Shown: one piece after another, positions 7,968 to 16,480 of the stretch | Layout: each line of letters begins with the position of its first letter | Numbering within the stretch: the first letter of the stretch is position 1 | From: Halococcus qingdaonensis | GTDB lineage: Archaea; Halobacteriota; Halobacteria; Halobacteriales; Halococcaceae | Reading direction: 5' to 3' | Assembly (NCBI RefSeq): GCF_024508235.1 | Contig: NZ_CP101943.1 | Location: 372,001 to 436,000, forward strand | DNA length: 64,000 bases | The notes under the pieces: model-generated | Told to the model about the DNA's origin: nothing | Databases searched by the model: none | What the model saw: the letters and a program-made list of their open reading frames with translations, nothing else | Program-made: the position numbers and the translations under genes

Positions 7968-8249
7968 ATGCAGATACCACGCCGGTTCAACACGTACTGT
8001 CCGAACTGTCACGAACATCACGAACACGAGGTCGAGAAGGTCCGTAGTGGTCGCGAGACCGGGATGAAGTGGATCGACCGACAGCGCGAGCGGGGCACGT
8101 CGGTCATCGGCAACGCCGGCAAGTTCTCGAAGGTGCCGGGTGGGGACAAACCCACGAAGAAGACGAACCTCAAATACCGCTGTGGCGAGTGCGGCAACGC
8201 TCACCTGCGCGAAGGCTGGCGTGCCGGCCGCGTCGAATTTCAGGAGTAA
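7968..8249 (+). CDS. rpl44e: Ribosomal protein eL44 (L44e)
   Basis: 93 residues, full length. Two Cys pairs (CPNC at 11-14 and CGEC near 72-75) form the zinc site; the basic, His-rich first half and the KKTNLKYRC stretch are typical of eL44, a large-subunit protein near the E site. It opens the operon rpl44e-rps27e-aif2a-nop10-PAC2 chaperone, an arrangement conserved across archaea. The ATG at 7968 is preceded by a TATA-like box at 7931-7939; the in-frame upstream extension is not protein-like. Confidence 0.96.
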   Translation: MQIPRRFNTYCPNCHEHHEHEVEKVRSGRETGMKWIDRQRERGTSVIGNAGKFSKVPGGDKPTKKTNLKYRCGECGNAHLREGWRAGRVEFQE

Positions 8250-8251
8250 TC

Positions 8252-8464
8252 ATGCCCGGGAACTTCTACACCGTCCGCTGTCCGGATTGCGAGAACGAAC
8301 AGGCCGTCTTCGGCAAGGCCGCGAGCACGGTCCCGTGTGCGGTCTGTGGGACGACGCTCGCCACACCCACGAGCGGCAAGGCCGTCTTCGAGGGCGAGGT
8401 CCTCGACACCGTCGAGCGCCGCGAACGGACCGACACCATCGCGGGTGAATCAGAGGCCCAATGA
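8252..8464 (+). CDS. rps27e: Ribosomal protein eS27 (S27e)
   Basis: 70 residues. A four-Cys zinc ribbon (CPDC and CAVC) with the surrounding beta strands ([19 protein letters not shown]) identifies eS27 of the small subunit. The start lies 2 bases after the rpl44e stop, and its stop overlaps the aif2a start as ATGA, so translation is probably coupled. Confidence 0.95.
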   Translation: MPGNFYTVRCPDCENEQAVFGKAASTVPCAVCGTTLATPTSGKAVFEGEVLDTVERRERTDTIAGESEAQ

Positions 8465-9261
8465 AATACAGCGGCTGGCCGGATCCGAGCGAGTTGGTGG
8501 TCGGAAAGGTCGACGAGATCACCGACTTCGGCGTGTTCGTCGATCTCTCCGAATACGAGGATAAACGCGGTCTCGTCCACATCTCCGAGGTCGCCTCGGG
8601 CTGGATCAAGAACGTCCGCGATCACGTGAGCGTCGGCCAGACGGTGGTCGCGAAGGTGCTCGACGTCGACGAGGGCTCCCAGCAGATCGACCTCTCGCTC
8701 AAGGACGTCAACGATCACCAGCGCTCGGAGAAAGTCCGCGAGTGGAAATCCGAACAGAAGGCCGACAACTGGATGACGATCGCCTTCGGCGAGGAGATCT
8801 CCGACGAGCAGTACGCCACGGTGGCCAACGAGTTCCTCGCCGCGTTCGGTTCGCTCTACGACGGGTTCGAGGAGGCCGCCATCCACGGCACGGAGGCGCT
8901 CGCCGACACCGATCTCTCGGACGAGGAGATAGACGCCATCGTCCAGACCGCCCGCGAGAACGTCTCGGTGCCGTACGTCGAGGTCTCCGGCTACGTCGAT
9001 CTCGAAAGCCCGGACAGCGCCGGTGTCGACGTCATTCGCGATGCGCTCCACGCCGCCGAGGGTAACGGCGAGATCCCCGAGGAAGTCGATCTCGACGTCA
9101 CCTACGTCGGCTCGCCCGAATATCGCATCCGCGTGCAGGCACCCGATTACAAGATCGCCGAGCGCGAGCTCGAAGCCAGCGCCGACCGCGCGGCGGCCAA
9201 CATCGGCGATCACGGTGGCACCGCCGATTTCCACCGTGAACGCCGCAGCGACGACGAGTAA
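8461..9261 (+). CDS. eif2a: Translation initiation factor aIF2 subunit alpha
   Basis: 266 residues. An S1 RNA-binding domain at about 11-85 ([29 protein letters not shown]) is followed by a helical middle domain and a C-terminal alpha/beta domain that contacts the gamma subunit. aIF2 delivers initiator Met-tRNA to the 30S subunit. The S1 Ser51 loop used for regulation in eukaryotes is present only as the general loop; no inference on phosphorylation is made. It overlaps rps27e by four bases, and nop10 follows after 9 bases. Confidence 0.96.
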   Translation: MKYSGWPDPSELVVGKVDEITDFGVFVDLSEYEDKRGLVHISEVASGWIKNVRDHVSVGQTVVAKVLDVDEGSQQIDLSLKDVNDHQRSEKVREWKSEQKADNWMTIAFGEEISDEQYATVANEFLAAFGSLYDGFEEAAIHGTEALADTDLSDEEIDAIVQTARENVSVPYVEVSGYVDLESPDSAGVDVIRDALHAAEGNGEIPEEVDLDVTYVGSPEYRIRVQAPDYKIAERELEASADRAAANIGDHGGTADFHRERRSDDE

Positions 9262-9270
9262 TCCGTCGCG

Positions 9271-9453
9271 ATGAAAGCCGCCATCCACGTCTGTGAGGCG
9301 TGGGAATCGACTCACGACCGACCGATCTACACCCTCGGCGCTACCTGTCCCGACTGCGGCGGTCCGGCGGTCAACAGCGCGCCAGCGCCCTACAACCCTG
9401 AGGACCCATATGGCGAGTACCGACGCGCTCTTAAGCGCCGCGACGCGGATTGA
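9271..9453 (+). CDS. nop10: H/ACA RNP protein Nop10
   Basis: 60 residues. An N-terminal zinc ribbon-like segment (IHVCEAW, then CPDCGGPA) precedes the family signature SAPAPYNPEDPYGEYRR. Nop10 works with Cbf5, Gar1 and L7Ae in RNA-guided pseudouridylation of rRNA. It retains only three of the usual zinc Cys in the visible pattern (Cys8, Cys26, Cys29), as in other haloarchaeal Nop10 proteins as far as I recall. It lies inside the translation operon, three bases before the PAC2-family gene. Confidence 0.95.
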   Translation: MKAAIHVCEAWESTHDRPIYTLGATCPDCGGPAVNSAPAPYNPEDPYGEYRRALKRRDAD

Positions 9454-9456
9454 GCC

Positions 9457-10206
9457 ATGGACGAATTCGACGTCGAGACGCTCGCGGAGCCGGAGCTCGC
9501 CGAGCCAGTGCTCGTCGAGGGGCTGCCCGGCGTGGGCCACGTCGGCAAGCTCGTCGCCGAGCACCTCTTGGAGGAACTCGACAGCGAGCTCGTCGCGCGG
9601 GTCTATTCGGAGCATTTCCCGCCGCAGGTGAACATCGAGAACGGCCGTGCGAAGCTCGCATCGGCCGAGCTCCATGCGATCGAAGCCGACGGGCGGGACC
9701 TGCTCGTGCTCACCGGCGACCATCAGGCCCAGGACGCTGCCGGCCACTACCGGATGACGGATCTCTTTCTCGATCTCGCGACCGATCACGGGGCCGAGCG
9801 GGTGTTCGCGCTCGGCGGCGTGCCGACGGGCGAGTTGATCGACGAGTACGGCGTCATCGGGGCCGCGACGACCGACGAACTCGCCGAGGAACTCGAAACC
9901 GACGGTGTGGAGTTCCGTGAAGGCGAACCCGCCGGCGGGATCGTCGGTGTCTCCGGCCTGTTGCTCGGGCTGGGCGAGCGCCGCGATCTGCCGGCAGCGT
10001 GTCTGATGGGTGAGACAAGCGGCTATCTCGTCGATCCGAAAAGCGCGCGGGCGGTGCTCGAAGTACTTGAGGATCTCGTCGGGTTCGAGGTCGGCTTCGA
10101 GTCGCTCGAAGAGCGCGCCGACGAGATGGAGGAGGTCGTCCAGAAGATCCAACAGATGGAGCAGGGCCAGCAGGCCACCGACGACGACCTCCGGTATATC
10201 GGTTAG
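9457..10206 (+). CDS. PAC2-family proteasome assembly chaperone-like protein
   Basis: 249 residues. The start EPVLVEGLPGVGHVGKLVAEHL and the later GGVPTGELIDEYG and GVSGLLLGLG segments are hallmarks of the PAC2/PbaB family, with a C-terminal coiled coil (about 215-240, EEVVQKIQQMEQGQQ). Eukaryotic PAC2 and archaeal PbaB assist 20S proteasome assembly; some archaeal members are ATP-independent chaperones. It ends the translation operon and overlaps the convergent UPF0212 gene by four bases. psmB follows less than 1 kb downstream, which fits a proteasome link, though this is only context. Confidence 0.88.
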   Translation: MDEFDVETLAEPELAEPVLVEGLPGVGHVGKLVAEHLLEELDSELVARVYSEHFPPQVNIENGRAKLASAELHAIEADGRDLLVLTGDHQAQDAAGHYRMTDLFLDLATDHGAERVFALGGVPTGELIDEYGVIGAATTDELAEELETDGVEFREGEPAGGIVGVSGLLLGLGERRDLPAACLMGETSGYLVDPKSARAVLEVLEDLVGFEVGFESLEERADEMEEVVQKIQQMEQGQQATDDDLRYIG

Positions 10207-10565
10207 TTCTCTTCTTCTTCGACGTCGTGTTCGATGACCTCGACGATATCGAGGGGCACGTCTCTGAGTGCGCCGCCGACCTCGCTTTTGGCGATGCGCT
10301 GTGCGTGTTCGCGGCCGTCGGCATTGAACACCTCGATTTCGAGCACCAGCCCCACGAGCGCCGTGCCTGCGGCGACGAACGCCGAGTCGAACGGTTCGCC
10401 ACAGGCCGGACAGCCGGTCGCGCCGACGTCGACCTCGACGTAGGACTTATCCTCGTCGTTCAGTCGCTTGCCGGCCTCGCTGACCGCGACGCCGATGGCG
10501 TCGTCGATGCTGTCGACGTCACGAACCAACCACGCCGCCTCCATCGCAACGAGATAATCTGCCAT
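10203..10565 (-). CDS. UPF0212 (DUF555) family protein
   Basis: 120 residues, MADYLVAMEAAWLVRDVDSIDDAIGVAVSEAGKRLN onward, with a single CPACGEPF knuckle near 51-58 and a long conserved C-terminal beta region (LEIEVFNADGREHAQRIAKSEVG). The family is archaeal, one domain, of unknown function. The very acidic tail (EHDVEEEEN) overlaps the convergent chaperone gene by four bases. Confidence 0.9.
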   Translation of the reverse strand: MADYLVAMEAAWLVRDVDSIDDAIGVAVSEAGKRLNDEDKSYVEVDVGATGCPACGEPFDSAFVAAGTALVGLVLEIEVFNADGREHAQRIAKSEVGGALRDVPLDIVEVIEHDVEEEEN

Positions 10566-10784
10566 GCGTTACGCTGGGGCCCCAACGTGTCGTACCTTGT
10601 GGTTTCCCGCGCACGTGAACGCGAACTCATCGATAGGTTATGCCGACGAACGTCCTGGGTCGTCGGTCGCCCTGCCCTCTATCGACGCATTCGCGCTCCG
10701 AATTGTGTCCGACACAAATACGGTTTAATCGCACGACTGCGGCGGTATGCGGTCGGTTGTCATTCACGATTTTGGTGCGATACA

Positions 10785-10793
10785 GTTATATAC
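10785..10793 (+). promoter_or_regulatory. TATA box of the small membrane protein gene
   Basis: GTTATATAC ends 27 bases before the ATG at 10820, giving a leaderless transcript. The remainder of the 254-base gap from 10566 holds no gene that I can support. Confidence 0.6.
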
Positions 10794-10819
10794 ACGGTCG
10801 GGTACCCCTCGTCGAGGAC

Positions 10820-10993
10820 ATGAAAGCACGACTGCACCGCGCGTCCCTGTTCGCCGCGTATCAGACTGTGCTGCTGTTGGGTATCGTCACGTTCCCGCTC
10901 GCGCTGGCTGCCGAACGCGCCGGCCTCTCGCTGCCGATCGGCCGGCTCGTCGAGCGTCTCGGCGAGGCGTACGAGCGCGCGAGCGAGGAGTAG
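10820..10993 (+). CDS. Small single-span membrane protein (57 aa)
   Basis: 57 residues. A basic N-terminus (MKARLHR) is followed by one hydrophobic helix (about 9-29, SLFAAYQTVLLLGIVTFPLA) and an amphipathic acidic tail. The longer in-frame ORF starting at 10640 is rejected because a clear TATA box at 10785-10793 points to a start at 10820. It lies 48 bases before psmB, which seems to have its own CTTTTAAGC box at about 11010. Function unknown. Confidence 0.65.
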   Translation: MKARLHRASLFAAYQTVLLLGIVTFPLALAAERAGLSLPIGRLVERLGEAYERASEE

Positions 10994-11041
10994 GACTTCT
11001 GAAGGACTGGTCTTTTAAGCGTCCGGCGAGTACACGGCGCA

Positions 11042-11755
11042 ATGCCTGACCTACCAGACGCTCCGGAGTTGGAGCAACCCGGCCGACAGGCGACCGACGA
11101 CATCTACGGTCCGGAGCTTGGCTCGCTGCCGAGTCCCGACATGGACGACGCCGAGATCACCAAGACCGGGACGACGACCGTCGGGATCACGACCACCGAC
11201 GGCGTCGTGCTCGCCACCGATCGCCGGGCGAGCGCGGGCAACATGGTCGCGAGCAAACGCGCTCAGAAAATCGCCGAGATCCACCCCCGTGGTGCACTCA
11301 CGATTTCGGGGGCGGTGAGCGCGGCACAGGCGCTCATCAGCAACCTCCGTGCAGAGGCCGATCTCTACGAGGCTCGCCGCGGCGAGGAGATGAGCATGCA
11401 GGCGCTCTCGACGCTCACTTCGAACTTCCTGCGCAGCGGTGCCTTCTACATCGTTCAGCCGATCCTCGGCGGCGTCGACGACGAAGGTGCTCACATCTAC
11501 AGCATCGACCCCGCGGGCAGCGTCATGGAAGAAGAGTACGACGCGACCGGCTCCGGTTCGCCGTTCGCCTACGGTGTGCTCGAACAGCAGTACGAGGACG
11601 GTCTGAGCAACGACGAGGCCAGAACCGTCGCCGCGCGCGCAGTCAAAAGCGCCGTCGAGCGCGACACCGCCAGCGGCAACGGTATCATCCTCTCCGAGAT
11701 CACCGAAGACGGCGTCGAGATCGAAGAGCACGACGACATCGAGCAGCTTCTCTGA
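11042..11755 (+). CDS. psmB: 20S proteasome beta subunit (with propeptide)
   Basis: 237 residues. A 43-residue propeptide ends in Gly before TTTVGI, so autocleavage exposes Thr44 as catalytic nucleophile. Conserved core residues follow: the Asp/Arg pair in LATDRRASAG, the Lys in ASKRAQKI, and GSGSPFAYG. The beta subunits form the two inner rings of the proteasome, digesting unfolded proteins delivered by PAN or Cdc48 ATPases. The alpha subunit is not in this window. Downstream lies repeat element A (11756-12075). Confidence 0.97.
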   Translation: MPDLPDAPELEQPGRQATDDIYGPELGSLPSPDMDDAEITKTGTTTVGITTTDGVVLATDRRASAGNMVASKRAQKIAEIHPRGALTISGAVSAAQALISNLRAEADLYEARRGEEMSMQALSTLTSNFLRSGAFYIVQPILGGVDDEGAHIYSIDPAGSVMEEEYDATGSGSPFAYGVLEQQYEDGLSNDEARTVAARAVKSAVERDTASGNGIILSEITEDGVEIEEHDDIEQLL

Positions 11756-11761
11756 GGCAAC

Positions 11762-12055
11762 CGCTTTTTGCCGGTCGCAACTGCCGAGCGGTCGCTGTAG
11801 CGATTTCAGCTGCGGTTGCGGAGCAGTGGCGGTGCGGTTCCTGGTGGATGAAGGGCGAGACTGTGAGCGAAGCGAACAGTCGAGGGCTTCTGCGGTGCTG
11901 TGCGGGGCGGGTGCGGAAGCACCAGTATCCGCGCGAGCGGAGCGAGCGTGGTTCGCCGCGAACGAGGCCGCAGGCCGAGTGAGCGGGAGTTTTTGGTCCA
12001 GATTTTTGGACGAGATTCGAGGCGAGCGAACGACGTGAGCGAGCCGAGGACCCCG
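11762..12055 (+). repeat. Modular hairpin-rich intergenic repeat, copy A
   Basis: Non-coding stretch between psmB and the HTH-CBS gene. Recognisable modules, in order: a GGCGGTGCGG-type block (about 11828), the 18-base TGGTGGATGAAGGGCGAG block at 11842-11859 (identical to copy C), a hairpin GACTGT (11859-11864) / ACAGTC (11876-11881) with the 11-base loop GAGCGAAGCGA, a 30-base block at 11881-11910 identical to copy B (19116-19145), and a T-rich GGTCCAGATTTTT block near 11990-12008. Other short palindromes lie between (GTGCGGAAGCAC; GAGGCCGCAGGCC). No credible ORF. Confidence 0.75.
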
Positions 12056-12109
12056 TCTAAAAAGGTGGGGGTCCGCAATCCTTTTGATTACCCACGGTTA
12101 TCAGCGGGT

Positions 12110-12652
12110 ATGGAGCTGCCGACGCCGGAGGATCTGCGCGAGCATCGGAATCGCGTCGGACTCACCCAGAGTGCGCTTGCCGATCGCGCCGAGGTCTCAC
12201 AGCCGCTCATCGCACGCATCGAGAGCGGCGACGTCGATCCGCGGCTGTCGACGCTGCGGCGTATCGTGACGGCGCTCGACGCCGCCGAGGGTGGGATTCG
12301 GCGTGCGCGCGATCTGATGCACACCTCGGTGATCGCCATCGCGCCCGACGACAGCGTTCGGGAGGCGATCGATCGGATGGGCGAGGAGGGCTACTCGCAA
12401 CTACCGGTGGTCCACGATGGCTATCCCGTCGGTATCATCTCGAACGGTGATGTCCGGCGGGCGTCCTCGGAGAACGCGGCCGAACTCCCCGTTGCGGACG
12501 TGATGCGCGAGTCGATCACGACCGTGGCTCCGGAGGCGACGCTCGATACGGTCGATACGCATCTCGATCACCACGACGCCGTCATCGTCGTCGAGAGCGG
12601 GCAGATGCTCGGCATCATCACCGAGGCTGACGTCGCTGCACACCTGTCCTGA
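12110..12652 (+). CDS. XRE-family HTH regulator with two CBS domains
   Basis: 180 residues. An N-terminal lambda-repressor-type HTH (about 5-62, RNRVGLTQSALADRAEVSQPLIARIESG) is fused to a CBS pair (about 65-118 and 123-180; SVREAIDRMGEEGYSQLPVV and the second HDAVIVVESGQMLGIITEADV). CBS pairs in archaea usually bind adenosine nucleotides or S-adenosylmethionine, so an energy- or SAM-sensing regulator is likely. The longer in-frame start at 11900 lies inside repeat copy A and is rejected; ATG 12110 gives the normal domain start. Targets unknown. Confidence 0.88.
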   Translation: MELPTPEDLREHRNRVGLTQSALADRAEVSQPLIARIESGDVDPRLSTLRRIVTALDAAEGGIRRARDLMHTSVIAIAPDDSVREAIDRMGEEGYSQLPVVHDGYPVGIISNGDVRRASSENAAELPVADVMRESITTVAPEATLDTVDTHLDHHDAVIVVESGQMLGIITEADVAAHLS

Positions 12653-12680
12653 CGGTTTCCGATGCCGTGCTGTCTTCTTC

Positions 12681-13652
12681 TTAATCGAGTTCCAGCCCGT
12701 CGGTAGCGACGCCCGTCCCCTCGGTGACGTGACCGACGACCTGCCCGTCCGTCGCGTCGGCGAGTGCGGCGGCGTCGTCGGGGGCGAGCGCCGCGATGAA
12801 CCCCATTCCCATATTGAACGTTCGGTAGAGCTCCTCGTCGGCCACATCTCCCTGGTCAGCGATGAACTCGAAGACCGGCGGGACGGGGAGCGGGTTCGTG
12901 ATCTCGTAGCGGTGAGCCCCCATCCGTGTGAGGTTCGTCCAGCCGCCGCCGGTGACGTGAGCCGCGGCGTGCGTGTCGTGAGAATGTAGTGGGAGATCGG
13001 TGTAGATCCTGGTGGGTTCGAGCAGGACCTCGCCGACCGTTTTCTCGGAATCGGGGAAGAGGTCGTCGTAGCTTCCCGCGCGCGTCGCGGCCTCGCGTGC
13101 GAGTGTCAGCCCGTTCGAGTGGATACCCGAGGAGGGAAACCCGACGAGCGCGTCGCCGACCGTCGCCTCGCCGAAGAGATCGCTCTCGTCGGCGAGCCCC
13201 GCACAGGTTCCGGCGATGTCGAGCCCGCGGATCACCTCCGGCATGACTGCCGTTTCACCACCGACAAGCGCGACATCCGCGCGTTCGGCTCCCGTCGCGA
13301 GCCCCGCACCGAGTTCGGCGGCGGTCCCTTCGTCGGGCTCGTCGACCGCGAGGTAGTCGACGAAGGCCACGGGATCGACCCCGGCGGCCACGAGATCGTT
13401 GGCGTTCATCGCGATGCAGTCGATGCCCACCGTGGAGTAGTCGCCGACTGCCTCGGCGACGAGCAGTTTGGTGCCGACGCCGTCGGTCGCGAGCGCGAGA
13501 TACTGGCCGCCGATGTCGATCAGTCCGGCGTAGTCACCTTCGCCGTCCTCGTCGTCGACCGCCCCCACGAGCGCCGCCGTCGCGGCTTCGCTCGCGCCGA
13601 TATCGACGCCCGCACCGGCGTACGTGAGTCCGTCGTCCGCGTCGTCGGTCAT
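12681..13652 (-). CDS. purM: Phosphoribosylformylglycinamidine cyclo-ligase (AIR synthetase)
   Basis: 323 residues. The AIR synthetase fold is clear: YAGAGVDI near the start, LATDGVGTKLLVAE, the substrate loop DCIAMNANDLVAAGVDP, GGETAVMPEV, FPSSGIHSNGLTLAR and HVTGGGWTNLTRM. The enzyme converts FGAM to AIR with ATP, step five of purine synthesis. Length is slightly shorter than bacterial PurM but complete. ATG 13652 is used; ATG 13679 would add nine residues with no homologous look. purF and purA are also in this window, not linked in one operon. Confidence 0.96.
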   Translation of the reverse strand: MTDDADDGLTYAGAGVDIGASEAATAALVGAVDDEDGEGDYAGLIDIGGQYLALATDGVGTKLLVAEAVGDYSTVGIDCIAMNANDLVAAGVDPVAFVDYLAVDEPDEGTAAELGAGLATGAERADVALVGGETAVMPEVIRGLDIAGTCAGLADESDLFGEATVGDALVGFPSSGIHSNGLTLAREAATRAGSYDDLFPDSEKTVGEVLLEPTRIYTDLPLHSHDTHAAAHVTGGGWTNLTRMGAHRYEITNPLPVPPVFEFIADQGDVADEELYRTFNMGMGFIAALAPDDAAALADATDGQVVGHVTEGTGVATDGLELD

Positions 13653-13715
13653 GGCGAAAGCGCCGGTGGAGGCGGACAAAAGCCCGTCGGTGAGGGGGCG
13701 AGCGCTTTCGCCAGT

Positions 13716-14342
13716 TCAGAGGCCGATACCGAACGTCAGGAACACCGCGACCGCCGAACCGGCGCTCGCGACGAAGGCGACCGCGAAGACGACGACACTC
13801 CAGGAGAGCACCGTGCGCCCGTCGAGCGGGCCGAACGGGAGCATGTTGAACCCCGCCAGGAGGAGGTTGATGCCGACGCCGAACGTGCCGACCGTGCCGA
13901 GAAAGCCGGTGGCGAACAGCGTGAGCGCCGCGAACCCGAGTGCGAGAACGAGGTTCGTCACCGGGCCGGCGAGCGCGATGAGCCCGTTCTGGCGCTTCGT
14001 GATGCGCCCGCGGTGGTAGACCGCGCCGGGGGCGGCGAACAGGAAGCCGGCGAAGGCGCTCGCCACCGCCAGGAAGAGCATGCCGTAGTCGGCCTGAAAC
14101 TGGGCGACCTGGCCGAACCGCTGGGCGACGAGTTTGTGCGCCAGCTCGTGGAGGAGAAAGCCGATACCGGCGGTGAGCATGCTGAGCGCGAACGAGCGGA
14201 AAACGGGCCCAGAGAGCAGCAGATCGACGTCACCGGCGAGGAGGATCCGCCGGAGCGGTGGCGTGAAAAAGAGCGCGAACGCGACGCCGAGCGCGATCCA
14301 CGCGATCGCGAGATCGACGAGCTCGCGCCGGCCGAATCTCAC
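13716..14342 (-). CDS. Site-2-protease-type membrane metalloprotease (M50)
   Basis: 208 residues, polytopic. The zinc motif HELAH (His65-His69) lies in a transmembrane helix and is matched by the second S2P signature NMLPFGPLDG near 167-176, where the Asp completes the zinc site. Members cleave membrane-embedded substrates such as anti-sigma factors or regulators; the haloarchaeal substrate is unknown. No PDZ or CBS domain is attached. The GTG start at 14342 overlaps the stop of the TraB-family gene, so the two genes are translationally coupled. Confidence 0.9.
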   Translation of the reverse strand: MRFGRRELVDLAIAWIALGVAFALFFTPPLRRILLAGDVDLLLSGPVFRSFALSMLTAGIGFLLHELAHKLVAQRFGQVAQFQADYGMLFLAVASAFAGFLFAAPGAVYHRGRITKRQNGLIALAGPVTNLVLALGFAALTLFATGFLGTVGTFGVGINLLLAGFNMLPFGPLDGRTVLSWSVVVFAVAFVASAGSAVAVFLTFGIGL

Positions 14343-15835
14343 GTGAGCGCCCCCCAGATGAGGTCGGCGCTGTTCTCGGCTCCCTGGATCATCAGATCGA
14401 CGACGCCGTCGACGCCACCGACACCCGCCGCGAGTATCGGCAGAACGATGGCCGCGAATAGGAAGCTCGCCACGATGGAGCCGACGTTGGTGAGTGCGAC
14501 GATCGCGATGAGTCGGAAGAGGGCAACCTCACGGAGGCGTTCCCAGAGCTCGCCGAGCGGGCTCTCCTCGTCGCTCAGGATCTCGTTCAGCGTGTTGATG
14601 TCGCCGACGTTGACGTCGAGATAGCGGAGTTCGACGTAGCCGGCGAACCAGCCCGGCGCGAGCAGGGGGTTGACGCTCGTGAGCCACGCGACCGCGCCGC
14701 CGACGAGCGCGCTCGCCCAGTGTGCGCCGCCGAGTCTGGCGAGCACGGTGGCGAAGACGCCGTTGACGAGAAACCACGCGCCGAACAGTTTGAGAAGGAA
14801 GCCGTTGCGCGCGCCGGCCATCGCCAGCAGAACGAAGAAGACCAGGAAGCCGAGCGTGAACAGGTAGCCGACGAGTTTGTACGGCGAGAACCGTCGGCCG
14901 CTCTCGTGGCCGACCAGCGAGTCCATCGGCGGGAGCGCCCCCGGCTCGCGGAGGTAGCGCTCGATGCCCTCGCGATGACCGGCACCGACGACCGCGACGA
15001 CCCGATGGCCCTGCTCGCGGAGCGCCACCAGCCGGTGAGCGATGAACGCGTCCCGTTCGTCGATGAGTGCCTCCGCACCGCCCGGCGAGAATGCCCGGAA
15101 CTCTTCCAACATGGTGCTCACGACGTCGGTGTCGGTCATGTCCTCGATATCGAACTCCTCGGTTTCCTCCTCTTCCTCAGGGATGCTCCAGACGAACGCC
15201 GCGGTGAGGATCGTCCCGAGGACGAGCCCGGAGAGGATCGCCACCGCCAGGAAGTCGGCCACCGCGACGACGAGCCCGGGAACTGCGGCCGTCGCCGGCA
15301 GCACGAGCGGACCGACGAACGCCTCGATCGGGATGGCGAGGAAGGTCCCGAGCGCGATGCCGATCCCCATGCCGACCGCCAGCGGCGAGGCGAACCCGAG
15401 CGGGAGGCTCAACAGCATGCTGAGCTTCTCGCCGGCGGTCATCCGCGCCCAGAACCGCTGGATCGTCATCTGGATGTCGCGGTCGACGAGCGCGACATCT
15501 GAACTGTGCTCCTCGGCGGTTTCGACGGCCGCGAGCATGTCCGCTCCGGGGTTGATGTCGAACTCGTCACCGAGACGCGTCTGCACATAGGAGAGCATCC
15601 AGTAGGCGAGAAATTGAAAGACCGTGTTCCCACGAAGAAGATCGCCCGCAGACAGATCGTCGGGCTGCTCGCCCTTGAGCTGGCGAAAGCGACCCTGGTC
15701 GAGTTCGACCGCCACGACGTCCGGGCGCTCCTCGGCGATGGTGCGCTCGACCTCGTCGACGCTTTCGTGAGAGACGTGGGCCGTCCCGACGACGTGGACG
15801 CTTCCCTCGTCCGTCGTCGCCGTCGAATCGCTCAT
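14339..15835 (-). CDS. TraB/PrgY-family membrane protein
   Basis: 498 residues. The N-terminal soluble domain (about 10-230) has the TraB signature VHVVGTAHVSHESVDEVERT and a later RDAFIAHRLVALREQGHRVVAVVGAGHREGIERYL, both with conserved His and Glu, as in the erythromycin esterase/TIKI/TraB superfamily thought to hold a metal-dependent peptidase-like fold. Several hydrophobic segments lie at about 160-230 and 330-490. Bacterial TraB/PrgY relatives inhibit peptide pheromones; the archaeal role is unknown. It is followed, with overlap, by the M50 protease, suggesting a joint membrane proteolysis function. ATG 15835 is the natural start. Confidence 0.87.
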   Translation of the reverse strand: MSDSTATTDEGSVHVVGTAHVSHESVDEVERTIAEERPDVVAVELDQGRFRQLKGEQPDDLSAGDLLRGNTVFQFLAYWMLSYVQTRLGDEFDINPGADMLAAVETAEEHSSDVALVDRDIQMTIQRFWARMTAGEKLSMLLSLPLGFASPLAVGMGIGIALGTFLAIPIEAFVGPLVLPATAAVPGLVVAVADFLAVAILSGLVLGTILTAAFVWSIPEEEEETEEFDIEDMTDTDVVSTMLEEFRAFSPGGAEALIDERDAFIAHRLVALREQGHRVVAVVGAGHREGIERYLREPGALPPMDSLVGHESGRRFSPYKLVGYLFTLGFLVFFVLLAMAGARNGFLLKLFGAWFLVNGVFATVLARLGGAHWASALVGGAVAWLTSVNPLLAPGWFAGYVELRYLDVNVGDINTLNEILSDEESPLGELWERLREVALFRLIAIVALTNVGSIVASFLFAAIVLPILAAGVGGVDGVVDLMIQGAENSADLIWGALT

Positions 15836-15887
15836 TACGACGTGGACGAACTGGCCTTCCTTACCCCTGTCGGGATAGCGTTCCGAG

Positions 15888-16337
15888 CTACTCGTGCCGC
15901 TCGTCCGCATCGTCGAGCGCGGCGGCCTGGAGTCGCTCGCCCTCCTCGGAGTCGACGGTGAGTTCGGGCACCGGCGTCGGGTTGCCGTCCTCGTCGATGG
16001 CGACGTAGACGAAGTACGAGTCGGTGGTCTTCTCGCGTTCGCCGCTGGTGAGGTCCTCGCGGTAGGTCTGGAGACGGACGTGGACGCTCGTCCGGCCAGC
16101 CTGATAGACGTAGGATTCGATGAGCGCGACGTCGCCGACTCTGATGGGGCGCTCGAAATCGACCTGATTGATCCGCGCGGTGACACAGGAGTTGCCCGCG
16201 AAGCGCATCGCGCTCATAGCACCGATCTCGTCCATCCATTTCATCACGTTGCCCCCGTGGACGCTCTGGAGGTTGTTCGCGTGGTTTGGCTGGACCATCT
16301 CCCGGTTCTCGATGTAGGTCGATCGCAGATCGGTCAT
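15888..16337 (-). CDS. Acyl-CoA thioesterase, hotdog fold (YciA-like)
   Basis: 149 residues. The hotdog signature includes the REMVQPNHANNLQSVHGGNVMKWMDEIGAMSA stretch, with the HGG-x2-M-x3-D pattern where Asp is catalytic, followed by VTARINQVDFERPIRVGDVA. The C-terminal tail is extended and acidic. It hydrolyses acyl-CoA in the cytoplasm; chain preference unknown. ATG 16337 matches the family start; the longer in-frame frame runs through the inverted-repeat element at 16381-16480 and is rejected. Confidence 0.9.
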   Translation of the reverse strand: MTDLRSTYIENREMVQPNHANNLQSVHGGNVMKWMDEIGAMSAMRFAGNSCVTARINQVDFERPIRVGDVALIESYVYQAGRTSVHVRLQTYREDLTSGEREKTTDSYFVYVAIDEDGNPTPVPELTVDSEEGERLQAAALDDADERHE

Positions 16338-16380
16338 ATCGGTCCTTCGCGCGCAGCGGAATGAGCCTGCTGTATCTCTC

Positions 16381-16480
16381 ATACTGTCGGACGGGACTGA
16401 TCGGAAATCGTGAGGTGAAACATCACTCGTTGCAGTAAATTTTCTCAATCTGAACTTCACGTACTTCCGTCCGACAGTAT
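16381..16480. mobile_element. MITE-like element with 14-bp terminal inverted repeats
   Basis: Perfect inverted repeats ATACTGTCGGACGG (16381-16394) and CCGTCCGACAGTAT (16467-16480) bound exactly 100 bases whose interior is clearly richer in A and T than both neighbours. There is no ORF. One end coincides with the stop codon of the M28 peptidase gene; the element also occupies the upstream region of the thioesterase gene. I could not see target-site duplications. It could be a miniature derivative of an insertion sequence or a large hairpin. Confidence 0.5.

Noticed and set aside
8266-10152. 628-codon ORF antisense to rps27e-aif2a-nop10-PAC2
   Set aside because: Runs across several well-supported genes and intergenic junctions; not a real gene.
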